A stretch of DNA of 64,000 bases from Sporodiniella umbellata (taxonomy: Eukaryota > Mucoromycota > Mucoromycetes > Mucorales > Rhizopodaceae). A program made the translations under genes and the position numbers. Under the pieces are notes generated by a model that was not told the origin of the DNA, ran no database searches, and worked only from the letters and a program-made list of their open reading frames with translations. The stretch is from positions 92,284 to 156,283 of the forward strand of contig JAIXMR010000060.1 of assembly GCA_025677835.1 (NCBI GenBank). The letters run 5' to 3'. Positions 33,966 through 44,900 of this stretch are shown piece by piece (the stretch's first letter is position 1; each line of letters begins with the position of its first letter).

Positions 33966-35903
33966 ATGCGCAGGTCAATGTCACATCTATTAGATGTTTC
34001 TAGACTTATTAGTACAACCGAACAAAGTAGTAGGACCTGTCAAAGACGAAATCTTCATCAAACATTTTTACAGATGTTTCAATCATCACGAAAAGAACTG
34101 ATCGCCAGATCACAGCATCACATACCCCAGAATAGAAGATCTGCTTCGATCGGCAAATTGTATAGACCCGCTTTTAACCGTTCCTCCGAATATTCCCCAG
34201 GCTTTCTTTCTTTCAAATTGCTTGATTTTACAGATCGGCTTACTCTAGCTGAACTCGAACATGCCATTCACGCCCGCCAAGCTGATAAGGCTTGGGCTTT
34301 GTTTTTTGCTTTTTCCCAACGAGAAGATACCATACCTTTGAAACTTTGCACATCACTTTATGCACTACTAAAATACGCAGTATCGATGCTTGGCTGTGGA
34401 GCAGTTAAGAAAAATCGAAACTACCAGAAAAGCCAAGTTCAGGGCTATGTAAAACGCCACCATAAAATCACGCCCAAAGAATTTTATTCTCATGTGAAAC
34501 CTTTAGACATACCCACTCACAAAGAATTGATCCGATTGATGTATTTTGGGGACCCTGAGAAGGCTTGGAGTTTTTTCTTTAAAATCCACAAAGAAGGAAA
34601 AGAAAGGATTTCAAGGACGCTATGTATAAATCTCATACTGTCGACGATGAATGTTAAAACGCTAAACCATAATCAACTCAGCTATCGCCTACGGATAATC
34701 GCTTTACATGGAGGAGCCAGCTCTTTTGGTAACGACATCTTAAAGATAGCATCAGCAGACGTTCTGAGATTAGCGCTGATTAGTCACTACTATTTGAAGA
34801 GAAAACACAAAAAAGCACACCATATGATCGACCAATATGTTGAAGGGCTATCAAAAAAAAAAAAAAAGAACAGGGCAGATTCGTTGGATGAACTGGTTAG
34901 GTTCATCTTGAAGAATAAGGATTTGGCTAAAGCTCAAGAAGTCTTTGACACAGTACAACAAAAGCTCGGCAGCAACGTGGATATTAATGAAAACGTATAC
35001 ATCAACTTAATGACAGCCTACAGAAAGCAGAAAAACAATCTCCAGGCAATGAAAATATTTGAGCAATATTTACAGAACGGCGGCCAACCTAGCTTAAAAG
35101 GATTCAATAGCATATTATACCTATTTGCTCTCCAAAAAGAACACAGACGGGCCGCTTTTGCATTTTCGACCATGATAGATTTGAATATTGAACCTGACAT
35201 TGCAACTTATACTGCAATGATACGTGCCTATGCAACTTCCGATGAATACGAAAAATGCATCCTGTTTTATGAAAAAATGCTGAAAGAACGCTTAACACCC
35301 AATGTATATATATACAGCGCTCTTATTGATGCCAGCTTCCGCCACAACAACAACAAAGATGTTCTCCATTGGTTTCAAAAAATGATCTCAAGCGACACAA
35401 AGCCCAACAAGTTCATTATTTCGCGAGTTTTGAAATCACTGTCACAACATACAAACGATAAAACGCTACCCATCGTTCGTTGGATCACTGAGGAAGCCTT
35501 CACTGCAGGTGTCAAACCAGATGTAGCCCTTTATACCACAATGCTGAAAATCCAAGCAGAGCAACTCGGCTTGGAAAACGCAATGAACATTCAAAAAGAG
35601 ATGGTCGCTCAGTCTATTGAACCCAATGCGTATACTTATACCACTCTGATCAGTATCTGCGGTCGTAAGAATCTACCAGAGACAGCTCAGAAAATCTTTG
35701 ACTTGATGAAACAAAGCGAAAAGCACAAACCCAACACAGTAACTTATACATCGCTTATCAAAGTTTGGGAAGACACTGAGAATTTGGAACAGGCTGGTGA
35801 ACTGGTATTGGAATTTTTGAAAAGTTGCAAGTATGACAAAACTGGTCGATTTTGGATTGACAACAGAATAAAACAGCTAATATATAGGTGTTTGTTCTGC
35901 TAA
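33966..35903 (+). CDS. Pentatricopeptide-repeat (PPR) protein, likely mitochondrial
   Basis: Intronless from the chosen Met, 645 residues. The N-terminus (MRRSMSHLLDVSRLIS, then SRTCQRRNLHQ) is Arg/Ser-rich without acids, as expected for a mitochondrial targeting peptide. The second half contains tandem 35-residue PPR units: NVYINLMTAYRKQ, GFNSILYLFALQ, DIATYTAMIRAYA, NVYIYSALIDAS, DVALYTTMLKI, NAYTYTTLISICG and NTVTYTSLIKVW begin successive motifs. Such proteins bind organellar RNA for processing, stability or translation. The specific target is not evident. An A15 homopolymer within the coding region (34853-34867) encodes a Lys run and is a candidate slippage or sequencing-error site. A longer open frame begins at 33834 but starts in poly-A/T. 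Confidence 0.88.
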   Translation: MRRSMSHLLDVSRLISTTEQSSRTCQRRNLHQTFLQMFQSSRKELIARSQHHIPQNRRSASIGKLYRPAFNRSSEYSPGFLSFKLLDFTDRLTLAELEHAIHARQADKAWALFFAFSQREDTIPLKLCTSLYALLKYAVSMLGCGAVKKNRNYQKSQVQGYVKRHHKITPKEFYSHVKPLDIPTHKELIRLMYFGDPEKAWSFFFKIHKEGKERISRTLCINLILSTMNVKTLNHNQLSYRLRIIALHGGASSFGNDILKIASADVLRLALISHYYLKRKHKKAHHMIDQYVEGLSKKKKKNRADSLDELVRFILKNKDLAKAQEVFDTVQQKLGSNVDINENVYINLMTAYRKQKNNLQAMKIFEQYLQNGGQPSLKGFNSILYLFALQKEHRRAAFAFSTMIDLNIEPDIATYTAMIRAYATSDEYEKCILFYEKMLKERLTPNVYIYSALIDASFRHNNNKDVLHWFQKMISSDTKPNKFIISRVLKSLSQHTNDKTLPIVRWITEEAFTAGVKPDVALYTTMLKIQAEQLGLENAMNIQKEMVAQSIEPNAYTYTTLISICGRKNLPETAQKIFDLMKQSEKHKPNTVTYTSLIKVWEDTENLEQAGELVLEFLKSCKYDKTGRFWIDNRIKQLIYRCLFC

Positions 35904-36540
35904 TTTTTGTACAAAAGTATTTATTTTTACATTGTAATAAAACTGTATTTTAATAGAACTTAATAAACTGACTTCTTGTTTCTTTTTCTTTCCTGACTAC
36001 AATAACACATTTTTTATTGCCTTTGTATAAGGCATGCTATACTTGTGTTGACTTTCTCTTTCAGCTTTTTTTTTTTAGTTGGATATACTACTAAAAGCAA
36101 AAGGCCCTGAAGTCGTTAGTTACCATTCACCTCTTTTTTGACTTATAAATATTCGAGATCTATTATGAAATTGTGACATAATAGCAGGTAGTGCGAACTT
36201 CAACCGTGCCTTTTGAGTTGATCGTAGTGTAACCTCTATTAGCTCTTACTGTTATCCTAAGGCTATTGATATACTGCTTCGTAAGCAGCAAGTGTGTTCC
36301 GAAAAAAAGAAATTATATTGGAATATTTCTTTGACACAAAATTTTGGTTCTATTTTGAATGATTAAGCTACATTGAAAGGGTACGAAAACATGCATCAAG
36401 AACAACTAAACGGATTAATCAGCTTTGACTATAAGACCAAAAACTCAGCCATACCCTCTGTCCAATCAGAACTGTGTAACCAAACAGTGGCTATAAAAGC
36501 TGAAACATCTTTTTTTTTTCCTTTCGTTTTTTTCCTTTTG
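35904..36540. promoter_or_regulatory. Spacer and promoter of glutaredoxin
   Basis: The 637-bp spacer contains a T-tract (36068-36077), a TATAAAAG box at 36492-36499 and a T/C-rich tract immediately before the glutaredoxin ATG. No gene seen. Confidence 0.45.
36492..36499 (+). promoter_or_regulatory. TATA box upstream of glutaredoxin
   Basis: TATAAAAG lies 42 bp before the chosen ATG, with a pyrimidine tract between. This close spacing would favour a short 5' UTR and supports the ATG at 36541. Confidence 0.45.
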
Positions 36541-37001
36541 ATGGGATCATCTATATCACAAGAAAAAATGGCCGAAGTTCAACAAATTGTCGAAAAAATC
36601 ATTAGCGAAAACAAAGTCGCGGTTTTCTCAAAGTCATACTGTCGTAAGTTATCGTTAAGCAAATAAAAGCGCGTTTTTTTTTTTTTTTTTTTTTTTTTTC
36701 TTCCCTAAAACTTACTTTTACATCAGCTTATTGTACCAAAGCCAAAGAAGCACTGACCAAACTTGGTTTGACTTTCTTCTCCATTGAACTCGATAAAGAA
36801 GGTAACCTTATAAAAAACGGCAATACCAAAAGAAATTGATTTGTAAGCTGACCCTATGCTTTAGCCAATGGCTCTGAAATTCAAGCATACCTCCAACAAA
36901 AGACAGGCCAACGCACTGTCCCTAACATTTTTGTTAATGAAGATCACATCGGTGGTTGCGATGACCTGTTAAAGGCCATCAGCGCTGGAAAGGTTAAATA
37001 A
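36541..37001 (+). CDS. Dithiol glutaredoxin (Grx1/Grx2 type)
   Basis: Three exons (36541-36643, 36727-36801, 36865-37001) encode 104 residues. The active site CPYC is assembled across intron 1 (SYC, then PYCTKAKEAL). Also present are TVPNIFVNEDHIGGCDD, the cis-Pro and GG glutathione-binding loop. It reduces protein-glutathione disulfides in the cytosol or organelles. I start at MGSSISQEKMAEV because of the nearby TATA box. This N-terminus fits the N-myristoylation pattern (Gly2, Ser6). Met10 is a possible alternative start, and the open frame also extends further upstream to 36373. Intron 1 contains a T-tract. Confidence 0.92.
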
Positions 37002-37370
37002 ATCATAAAATAAACACTGTTTTTTTTCGCCTCCATTATACATAAAGTCTTTTCAAGGCAAAGTTAATGATAACTGCACAAAAAAACATTTTTAATTTCG
37101 ATTCACCGTTAAGACTTTTAGAAGTTAGATAAAAAAGAAACGATTGGAATTTCAATTATGATTAGTTCTTTGCTTTACTTGTTTTGATTTTAGTAAAAAC
37201 AACAGTTTCTGTGTAAGATTTCTAACCTGATTTCGACCTGACAGATTATCCGTTCACAGGGTTTGTTTGATTTTTTTTTTTTTTTAAAAAAAAAAGTAAA
37301 ATTATACGTCCGAACACTTTTCGTATTTTGCTTTATTTCATTCAACCATTTTTTTAATTATTATTTGCTA
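37002..37370. other. Spacer between glutaredoxin and LAMTOR4-like gene
   Basis: The 369-bp AT-rich spacer has a T-tract at 37270-37285. No gene is visible. Confidence 0.5.
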
Positions 37371-37795
37371 ATGTCAGATCCCGTGTTTGAATCGCTTTCT
37401 AATACACCAAAGCACATTTCTTGTTTTTCTGCCTCTGCAAAGGATGGAAGCGTAATTCAGGTAGATTAAATCACAATTCTGGAAGGAAATAAGAAACTTG
37501 ACGGCTTGGTTTATTTTTTCAAGTCAACTAGAACCTCTTCAACAGAAGCAAATAAAGTAGCAAATGCAGCTTTTCATCTATTGAACAACGGGGTATCCAT
37601 TGTAAAAGCAACACCTGCCCTCAAGCAAGATAAGCTAAAATGTATTACAGGTAAAAAGAAATGCCCTTATTTTTGTTTTTGTTGTGACCTAATATGTGTA
37701 AACCCTCAGTCACATTCTCTTCACAATACCACGCATTTACAGCAGCCAACGATACTATTTATGGAGTGGAAAGAAAGAATAGTTCCTCACCTTAA
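37371..37795 (+). CDS. LAMTOR4-like Ragulator subunit
   Basis: Three exons (37371-37460, 37524-37650, 37710-37795) sum to 303 nt, 100 residues; the human protein has 99. The exon order gives a roadblock-like fold: HISCFSASAKDGSVIQ (strand 1-2), STEANKVANAAFHLLNN (long helix), LKCITVTFSSQYHAFTAAND (strands), TIYGVERKNSS. This lines up with LAMTOR4 segments QLGYLVLSEGAVL, EQAASAISELV, FKRLSVVFGEHTLLVTVS and VFVVKRQN. It would be a scaffold part of the Ragulator/EGO complex that anchors Rag GTPases to the vacuole for TORC1 signalling. Assignment is by pattern, so moderate. A DHHC palmitoyltransferase follows after 103 bp. Confidence 0.62.
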
Positions 37796-37898
37796 TAAAA
37801 AAAAAAAGAAATGCAATTGCATGTATTGAAATACCGCCTGCAGTGATCTCATTTCTTTCTTCCTCTTTTTTATTCCCCTTTTTCTCTTTCAATCGTTC

Positions 37899-39423
37899 AT
37901 GTCAAATTCTGAAGGCCTAGAGAATCCCGCAGCTAGAAAAAAAATGGAAAGAAACTCTCGTGCATGCTGTTGTGATACCAACTCGCCACTTTACCTTAAA
38001 CTATGGCCCCTCACTTTTTTCTTTTCAGCCATAACCGATTATCCAATGCCTTTACCCAAAGGAAAAAAACCAGGACAGCACAGAGACTGGGGATGGGTTC
38101 CTATATTCTTAGTAACTGGATTAGTGACGTTTATATACTATGGATATTTAGACCGAATTGTACGTAAAGTGCATATACAAAATTATATATACGCATTGAG
38201 AAAGAATCTATATTTAACAACCTGAAACAGTTGTTCTTTTACAGAATTTAAGAAAAAGAGCACAGGGCATTGTTTATATTGCCCTGTTTAATGTCTTTAT
38301 TGTACTGTTTTTCGTATCCTATGCGAGGATTGTATTAAAAACCCCTGGATATGCAAAGGCAGGTATAGATAGAAAAGAAAGAGAGCCAGCTGTCAAATGT
38401 AACTGACTTGTGGTTTCTTTTCCCTTTTTACTTCATTTTATCGTTGGATAATTAAAAGGCCTTGGTAGAAATAGAGCAAAACACTGCTACCTCTTTTGAC
38501 CAGAGAATTCCCCATAGCGTTTTGGGATATCCTGTTTGGTGCGCTACGTGCCAGCTATGGAAACCGGATCGAGCTCACCATTGTCGTGTTTGCGATGCCT
38601 GTGTTTTGAAAATGGATCAGTGAGTATACAGGCATTTCTTACTACTGTTTTGTCTAATGATGATCATCCTCACTAGTCACTGCCCTTGGTAAATTCATAA
38701 TTCAGATGGACAACCTTCTTAAAACTCCCTCGAAATAGGGTCAACGGCTGTATTGGTGTTGCCAACCATCGATTCTTTATACAGTTTTTGTTTTATACAA
38801 GCTTGTTGTCTCTGTGGACTTTTATTACAAGCTTAGTAGCGTTTGTTCAATACCATGGACTTGTGAGTACACAGGTTTTTTTTTTTTCTTTTCGAAAAAC
38901 CAATCACTAATTTTCTGCAGTCTACATTTGATGGTCTAGCTTTAGCTATACTGATCATGTAAGTATATTCCAAAGCTTTCTATTGTATATGACTCATGTG
39001 TTGCAGATCGGGAGTTTTCACTTTTGTTATGGGTAGCTTTACTTTTTCACATTTGGGATTCGTTATAATGAATAGAACTACTATCGAGAACAACCGGTTT
39101 CAAAGATGGAGCCGAAACAAAAAGAAAGGAAAAATAGACAATAACCCGATTCAGGGATTTACAGAAAGCGGGAAGAATGTGTTCAATCAAGGCTGGAAAG
39201 GGAATTGGAAAGAGGTGATGGGTAGCAGCCCACTCTCATGGTTCAGTATGCAATACCCCGTTTAACGCGTGTATCTAAATTTTTGCTAGCGCCTATATCT
39301 TCTCAACAGGACTGTTTAAGAGACGGTATTCATTATGGGGTGAATGAGGACGCACTCAAAGAATACCAAAATGAAGACCCATCAAGAAGAAACGTGGCTT
39401 ATGCGGCCCTGAATCGAACTTGA
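37899..39423 (+). CDS. DHHC palmitoyltransferase (Pfa3-like)
   Basis: Six or more exons. The cysteine-rich domain reads CATCQLWKPDRAHHCRVCDACVL.. then DHHCPWVNGCIGVANHRFF, with the catalytic DHHC formed across an intron and the W codon split at the next. Four membrane segments are visible: WVPIFLVTGLVTFIYYGYL, YIALFNVFIVLFFVSYA, FFIQFLFYTSLLSLW and LILISG-VFTFVMGSF. The C-terminal region contains SPLSWFTPISS and NEDALKEYQ. It attaches palmitate to cysteines of cytosolic-face proteins; Pfa3-type enzymes act at the vacuole. The last intron (donor after WF, acceptor TTTTGCTAG) fuses the final exon. The donor of the intron before ALVEIEQN is ambiguous (a GC donor after GYAK or a GT donor after EPA). 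The N-terminal 40 residues are less certain. Confidence 0.9.
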
Positions 39424-40001
39424 AAAAAAAAAAAAAAAAAAAATAAAGCTTACTTTACTGTTTATACCAACCAAGAAAAGCCATATACAGAGATACTTGT
39501 AGTCCCTGTGGGCGGGGATTTGAATATTAGACACTAAAGCCGTTAACTCATGCCGATTATCAAAGATATGAAGGGAGGACGATATCAGCCTGCTGATCTA
39601 GATTGTCTTATCAACAAGGGCTTTTTATGACCAAGTCAATGATAACGTACAGATTACCAGAACAGTGAACACAATGACTCTTATAACCGTTGATTACCAC
39701 ATTAGCACTGTCCATAGACAAACGCAATTCTCTTGACTGAACCTGTTTATTCCATTGACGCAAAAGTCTGCTGCTCGTATTTTGTTGATATTTCTTGCTG
39801 TTCTATTTTCTGTAAAGGTTTTTCATTCTATTTTCAAATGGGGGAGTCATTTTGATTAATCCAATCAGAGCAACAAATGATGACAAAAGATGTCACAATC
39901 TGCGTTATCGGAGAGTGTATTTATAAAAATGGCCTGTCAGTTTGTTATATTGAACCCTCTTTTTTTTTTTATTTTTTTCTGTCTCTTTAATATCAAGCAA
40001 G
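39424..40001. promoter_or_regulatory. Upstream region of phosphoglycerate dehydrogenase
   Basis: The 578-bp spacer has an A-tract right after the DHHC stop codon, two TGACTC cores (39675-39680, and 39844-39849 on the minus strand) and a CCAAT word near 39862. TGACTC is the core bound by Gcn4/CPC1 bZIP activators of amino-acid biosynthesis. Confidence 0.4.
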
Positions 40002-41468
40002 ATGGCTACAGAAGTACAAGAAACCCGTCCCCGTACTGGATCTTTTAACCAGTCCAAGCCCAAAATTTTAAGACCTTTCAACACAGCTGAAGTAAAGGTC
40101 TTGCTTTTAGAAAACATCAATGCAACTGCCGTTGATGCATTCAAAAAACAAGGTTATCAGGTTTGAACGAGCAAAAACAAAAAAGAAAGTAAGCAATGCC
40201 TTACGTCGTGTGCTAGGTTGAAACATATACCAAGGCTTTGGTTGGCGATGAGCTTATCGAAAAAATCAAAGATGTTCACGTGATTGGTATTCGTTCCAAG
40301 ACAAAGCTTAACAAGGCTGTTTTGGACGAAGCCAGAAACCTTATGGCTATCGGGTGTTTCTGTATTGGTACCAACCAAGTTGACTTAAAGAATGCTGCTA
40401 ACAAGGGAGTAAAGCTTTTTCTTTGTCTTTAAAAACGTATCACTGATTTTTCTTGGTTAGATTGCTGTATTCAACTCTCCTTTTAGTAACTCTAGATCTG
40501 TGGCTGAATTGGTTATTGGCGAAGTAATTACACTTGCCCGTCAATTGGGCGATCGTAATACAGAAATGCACCAAGGCATCTGGAACAAGGTTTCTAACGA
40601 CTGCTATGAAATCAGACACAAGACCTTGGGTATTGTTGGCTATGGCCACATTGGTGCCCAGTTGTCTGTGCTTGCCGAAGCAATGGGCATGACTGTCTAC
40701 TTTTACGATGTTCTGCAGATTATGCCCTTGGGTCAAGCTAAACATGTGGATTCTCTTGACGAACTACTTGCCATCTCGGACTTTGTTTCTCTGCACGTTC
40801 CCGAAACTGAGGACACCAAAAACATGATTGGCGAGCACGAAATCAATCAAATGAAAAAGGGTTCCTATCTTTTGAACAATGCCCGGGGCACTGTTGTTCA
40901 CATTCCTGCTCTTGCCAAAGCTCTGCATTCTGGCCACTTGGGCGGCGCTGCCATTGATGTGTATCCCAAAGAGCCTGCAGCTAACGGCCCCCACTTTACA
41001 GATTATCCCGAATTATTGTCTGCGAAAAATTTGATCATGACTCCTCACATTGGCGGCTCAACAGAAGAAGCACAAAGCATGATCGGTGTCGAAGTCTCTA
41101 CTGCATTAACCAAGTTTATCAACGAAGGAGGTTCACTGGGTGCTGTTAATTTCCCTGAGATTGATTTACGTGCTATCTCTCAAGATGATAAGGACACTGT
41201 TCGTGTACTTTATATCCATCGTAACATTCCTGGTGTCTTGAAGGTAACACCTTTTTTTTTAAAAAAAAAAAAGAGAGACTCAAAAGTTCTGTAGGCTATC
41301 AATGAAATCTTTGCTGAGCACAACGTTGAAAAGCAGTACTCGGATTCTAAAGGCGATGTTGCCTATGTGATGGCAGATATTTCAAACGTTACTCCTGAAC
41401 ATCTGGAGACACTTTACAATGCTATTGTCGCTACACCAGCCAATATCAAGACTCGTGTACTTTACTAA
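40002..41468 (+). CDS. D-3-phosphoglycerate dehydrogenase (Ser3/Ser33 type)
   Basis: Four exons (40002-40160, 40217-40408, 40461-41243, 41295-41468) encode 435 residues. It shows the D-2-hydroxyacid dehydrogenase fold: HVIGIRSKTKLN, the Rossmann motif LGIVGYGHIGAQL, active-site Arg in NNARGTVV, Glu in DVYPKEPA, and the catalytic His in LIMTPHIGGSTEEAQ. The C-terminal segment (VLYIHRNIPGVLK, then AINEIFAEHNVEKQYSDSKGD) is an ACT domain, the serine-feedback site in this family. It catalyses the first committed step of serine synthesis in the cytosol. The NTEMHQGIWNKVS and SRSVAELVIGEVI segments match the yeast enzymes. Confidence 0.95.
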
Positions 41469-41631
41469 GTACACTTTTAAAACACTGTGTATAGAAATAA
41501 AATTTAGAATATGTCATCTTTTTTTTTTTTTTTTTTTGGTAAAAAAAGAAACTTTATTTAATCCGGAAATACACATGATAATCCTTCTGAGCTACAACGT
41601 TTGTATACAAGAATATAGTCTATAAACATAA

Positions 41632-41981
41632 CTATATTACCTTGAAGGCAAAGTAGACTTGCAGTACGATAGAACGCTTTCTCTGCTTCTCAAGGATCCA
41701 CTCCAGGACATAAACACCTGCTAATATATCGTTACCAGAACAGCACCATCTATACTCAACACAAAAGCTCGTAAAAAGATAGAAAAAACGAATTACAAAG
41801 TATCTTTCTTTGAACAAGTAGGACAATGGATGGGATTCGTAGCTAACGATACACAGACTGAAGTTTTACTTTGTTCAAGTGAGATGGGCATTTGTTTCAA
41901 ACAAGGTAAACAACCACCTTGTGCCATCACACCTCTTTCTATGCCATCTCTCAGATTATATGTGTACAAAAAAGCGTGCAT
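41632..41981 (-). CDS. Tentative Cys-rich small protein, 100 aa
   Basis: Two open segments join through a clean 47-bp GT-AG intron (41750-41796, pyrimidine-rich with ...GAGTATAG) to give exactly 303 nt. The product opens MHAFLYTYNLRDGIERGV and contains CLPC, CPTC and a WCC motif, which together could bind zinc, followed by GNDILAGVYVLEWILEKQRKRS. I do not recognise the family. The joined frame and pairwise CxxC spacing argue for a real gene; the lack of any known homologue in my memory and the AT-rich surroundings argue caution. It converges on phosphoglycerate dehydrogenase with 163 bp between stops. Confidence 0.4.
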
Positions 41982-44900
41982 AAAATCATGTGCACAGTAA
42001 CATCAAAGTGTATTTTAAACTTTAACTTTTTATATATATACGTATATATATTATCGTAGATATCTATTGCTTATCTAGACACAAGTATATGCATAAATAC
42101 ATAGATAGAAAGCACATATCACAGGTTGTACGTTGTTCAATCATGGTCTAACCGAAGCATTTATGAAACACTTTAGGATGGGCTATTCAGTGATATTTTC
42201 GTTTCCTTTAAGAAGCTAATATGGGGTCGCAACTTTTGTCAACAAAACATACACAAAAACACACATGTACCGACGCGCAAATATCCCTTTTTAGAAAGTT
42301 GCTCAATATAACAAAGATGTCATAATATATATCTAAAAGGGTGCCTGCAGATTTAAAAAAATACATCAAAAGCCAAATCAGTCGGTTGAAGTCATACTTC
42401 AAACTGCTTAGCTAGCGTTTTTAGAGTAACGCTCTAAGCAATATCTAAACTATCAAAGTTCTTTAGTCTTGCTCTAAGAATAAAATGATTTGAATTAAAA
42501 TGAGATTATACACAAAAAAAGTAATAGTTTGACACTTCGTAAATGTTTTTATGGTAAAAGCACTAAACAGATTTTTTAGCTGTATGCTTTCAAAGCCTCT
42601 TCTTTTTTTTAAAAAAAAAAAACAGAGATTTAAAATAAGACTTGACTGCGCTTAAATTTAAGCAGACTGGTATGAGCAGCAAGCTACATAAAACACTGCA
42701 CGAATGTTGATAAGCTCGACAGCTTCTTAAACGATCAGAGAGCAATCTTCTGTATATAGAAAGCGATGAGAGTAGAAAAACTAAAAAAGACAGGATAGGG
42801 TATTAGCTTGTTTGCATTATTCGAATAGAATATATTAGTAGCAACTCGATCTAGAGATATTGTCATAAACACTTGATACTGTTGCTGTTTTTTTTTTTTT
42901 TTGGTGATATTAGTGTTACCAAGCGCATACAGCCTTAACTCATAGCGAAAAACAAACATATCTGAAATTACAAAGAATACTACTGTTGCACAAATTTCTC
43001 TCAAAAAGACATGTAAAATGGTTAGACCCAGATATAGCTGAACGCGACCACTGTACAAAGAGATTTAGAGTTTCGGAAACCAAAAATAAGATGAAATATA
43101 AAAAAATCTGAGAAAGAAAAGAGGGATATTTTGTATTGGTTAAAACAGACATGAGCTCAAATACCACTCATCATCGAAAATCAAAAGGGTTCGCTAGGCA
43201 AGTATACTCTACAGAAAACAAACGTGGCTAAAGCTTGCATAGTCTTAAAAGAAAAATAAAGTATTCAAAACTTGATCACAAGAAAAGGTGGTTATAATTG
43301 ACTCAAGGGAAAATCTTACCAATGTCTTACATGAAATAAAAAGCCAAGAAGCTCATCAGTGCTTTCAAAGTAGACAATATCTGTATTGCAACAAGATTTT
43401 CCATTGTTGTTTTCATGTCTGTTTGTTTTTATGCGAACATATTTGAGTATTGAAGCACTGGCGCATGTTCTATTTTGAACAGTTCAAGATGTACTAAGCG
43501 TAAAGGTCATTTGTATACTGATCACACTATTTACTATCCATCATACATTCCATGTTAAGTCATATTAAATTGTAGCCAAAGTTTGTTTTAATTTTTTTCT
43601 ATATAGACTTGTTTCCAGTAAAAATTTCATAAGGTTTGGAATAGTGTTTCATATATTTTAATTCTTCTCTTAGCTTGCGAGTTGCCTTCTATTTCATTTC
43701 AAGCAACTGCTTTTCAGTATACTTGCTTCATATGTTAAACGGAGCTAAAAAAAAAAAAAAAAAAAAAAAAGAACACTCATCATCCAAAAAGTATTCTCAC
43801 AACCTTTCTGGGATTGATGACACATTTGGTTGAGTAACCTTATTAAGTTATTTATTATTTTTTAAAACAGAAGCTGGTATAATTGAAGTTTTGAAAGCAT
43901 TGTCGCACAGATTCTCAATTATCTCCTAGATATCTAGTACTTTCAAGCACTGAATCTATAAGGACAAGGCTACTTATTCTTTCTTTTTTTTTAAAAAAGA
44001 AGTTTTGAAAAGACTAAAACAAAAGCATTTGATTTAATATGAGATAATAAACAAATGCGTAATATCAACATAGAAAGCTTTAGAGATAGATTCTATATTA
44101 TTGGGATAAAAGTGTTCAAAATATCTATATTTTATCATCGAAGAAAGAAAGATTAAAAACTCTTATTGTGCGGCATTAAGATCAAAGGTGGCTTTATTTA
44201 GCAAAAAACAAAAGGGAAGAAAATTTTTGATATTGGCTGAAAGCCTTATAATTAGTAGAGTATCCAGCATTGATAGGGGATGAGTGTTAGACTGTTTGCT
44301 CTGGTATACACTTTAAAAGTTTAACTGTTTACAAAAGAAACGCTGCCAAGCAAGAACAAATATGCTCAAGCGAGCATTTTAAAGTCAATCAAAAGCGTGT
44401 GTGAGCGATAAATGGCAAAAAAACATACATAGAAGAGTATCTTAAAACGGTTGTTCGACTGGCATTACAACAGACAAGTGACGCTATTATTGCGGATAGT
44501 AATCTTATACACATATACCCAAAGACCTAAAAGACTAGTACATTTTTTTTCTTTTGTGCAATCTCCACTATGTCAACCTAATTTCATTGAAAGTGTTTTC
44601 AACTGATTGAAATAAACTTGACGAAATTTCTTTTTCTAAAATAATCCACGCATGAGCAGCTTTTACTGAGAGACATTATTGTAGAAAAGGCGGCCTTCCA
44701 ATAAGTAACTCAAGTTTCTGTCCTGTCCATTTACACACAGCCTCTAATAGGTAAGACGCGCGATTTTATTAAAGATTAGAAAAAGAGTTACACGATTTAC
44801 TAGACACATAGTTTGAATAGGCAGAAATAGCACATTTGGCACTTTATTTACTTTTTCAAGAAACAAATAGACGAGTAATCATTTGTTACGGTTTTTGCCT

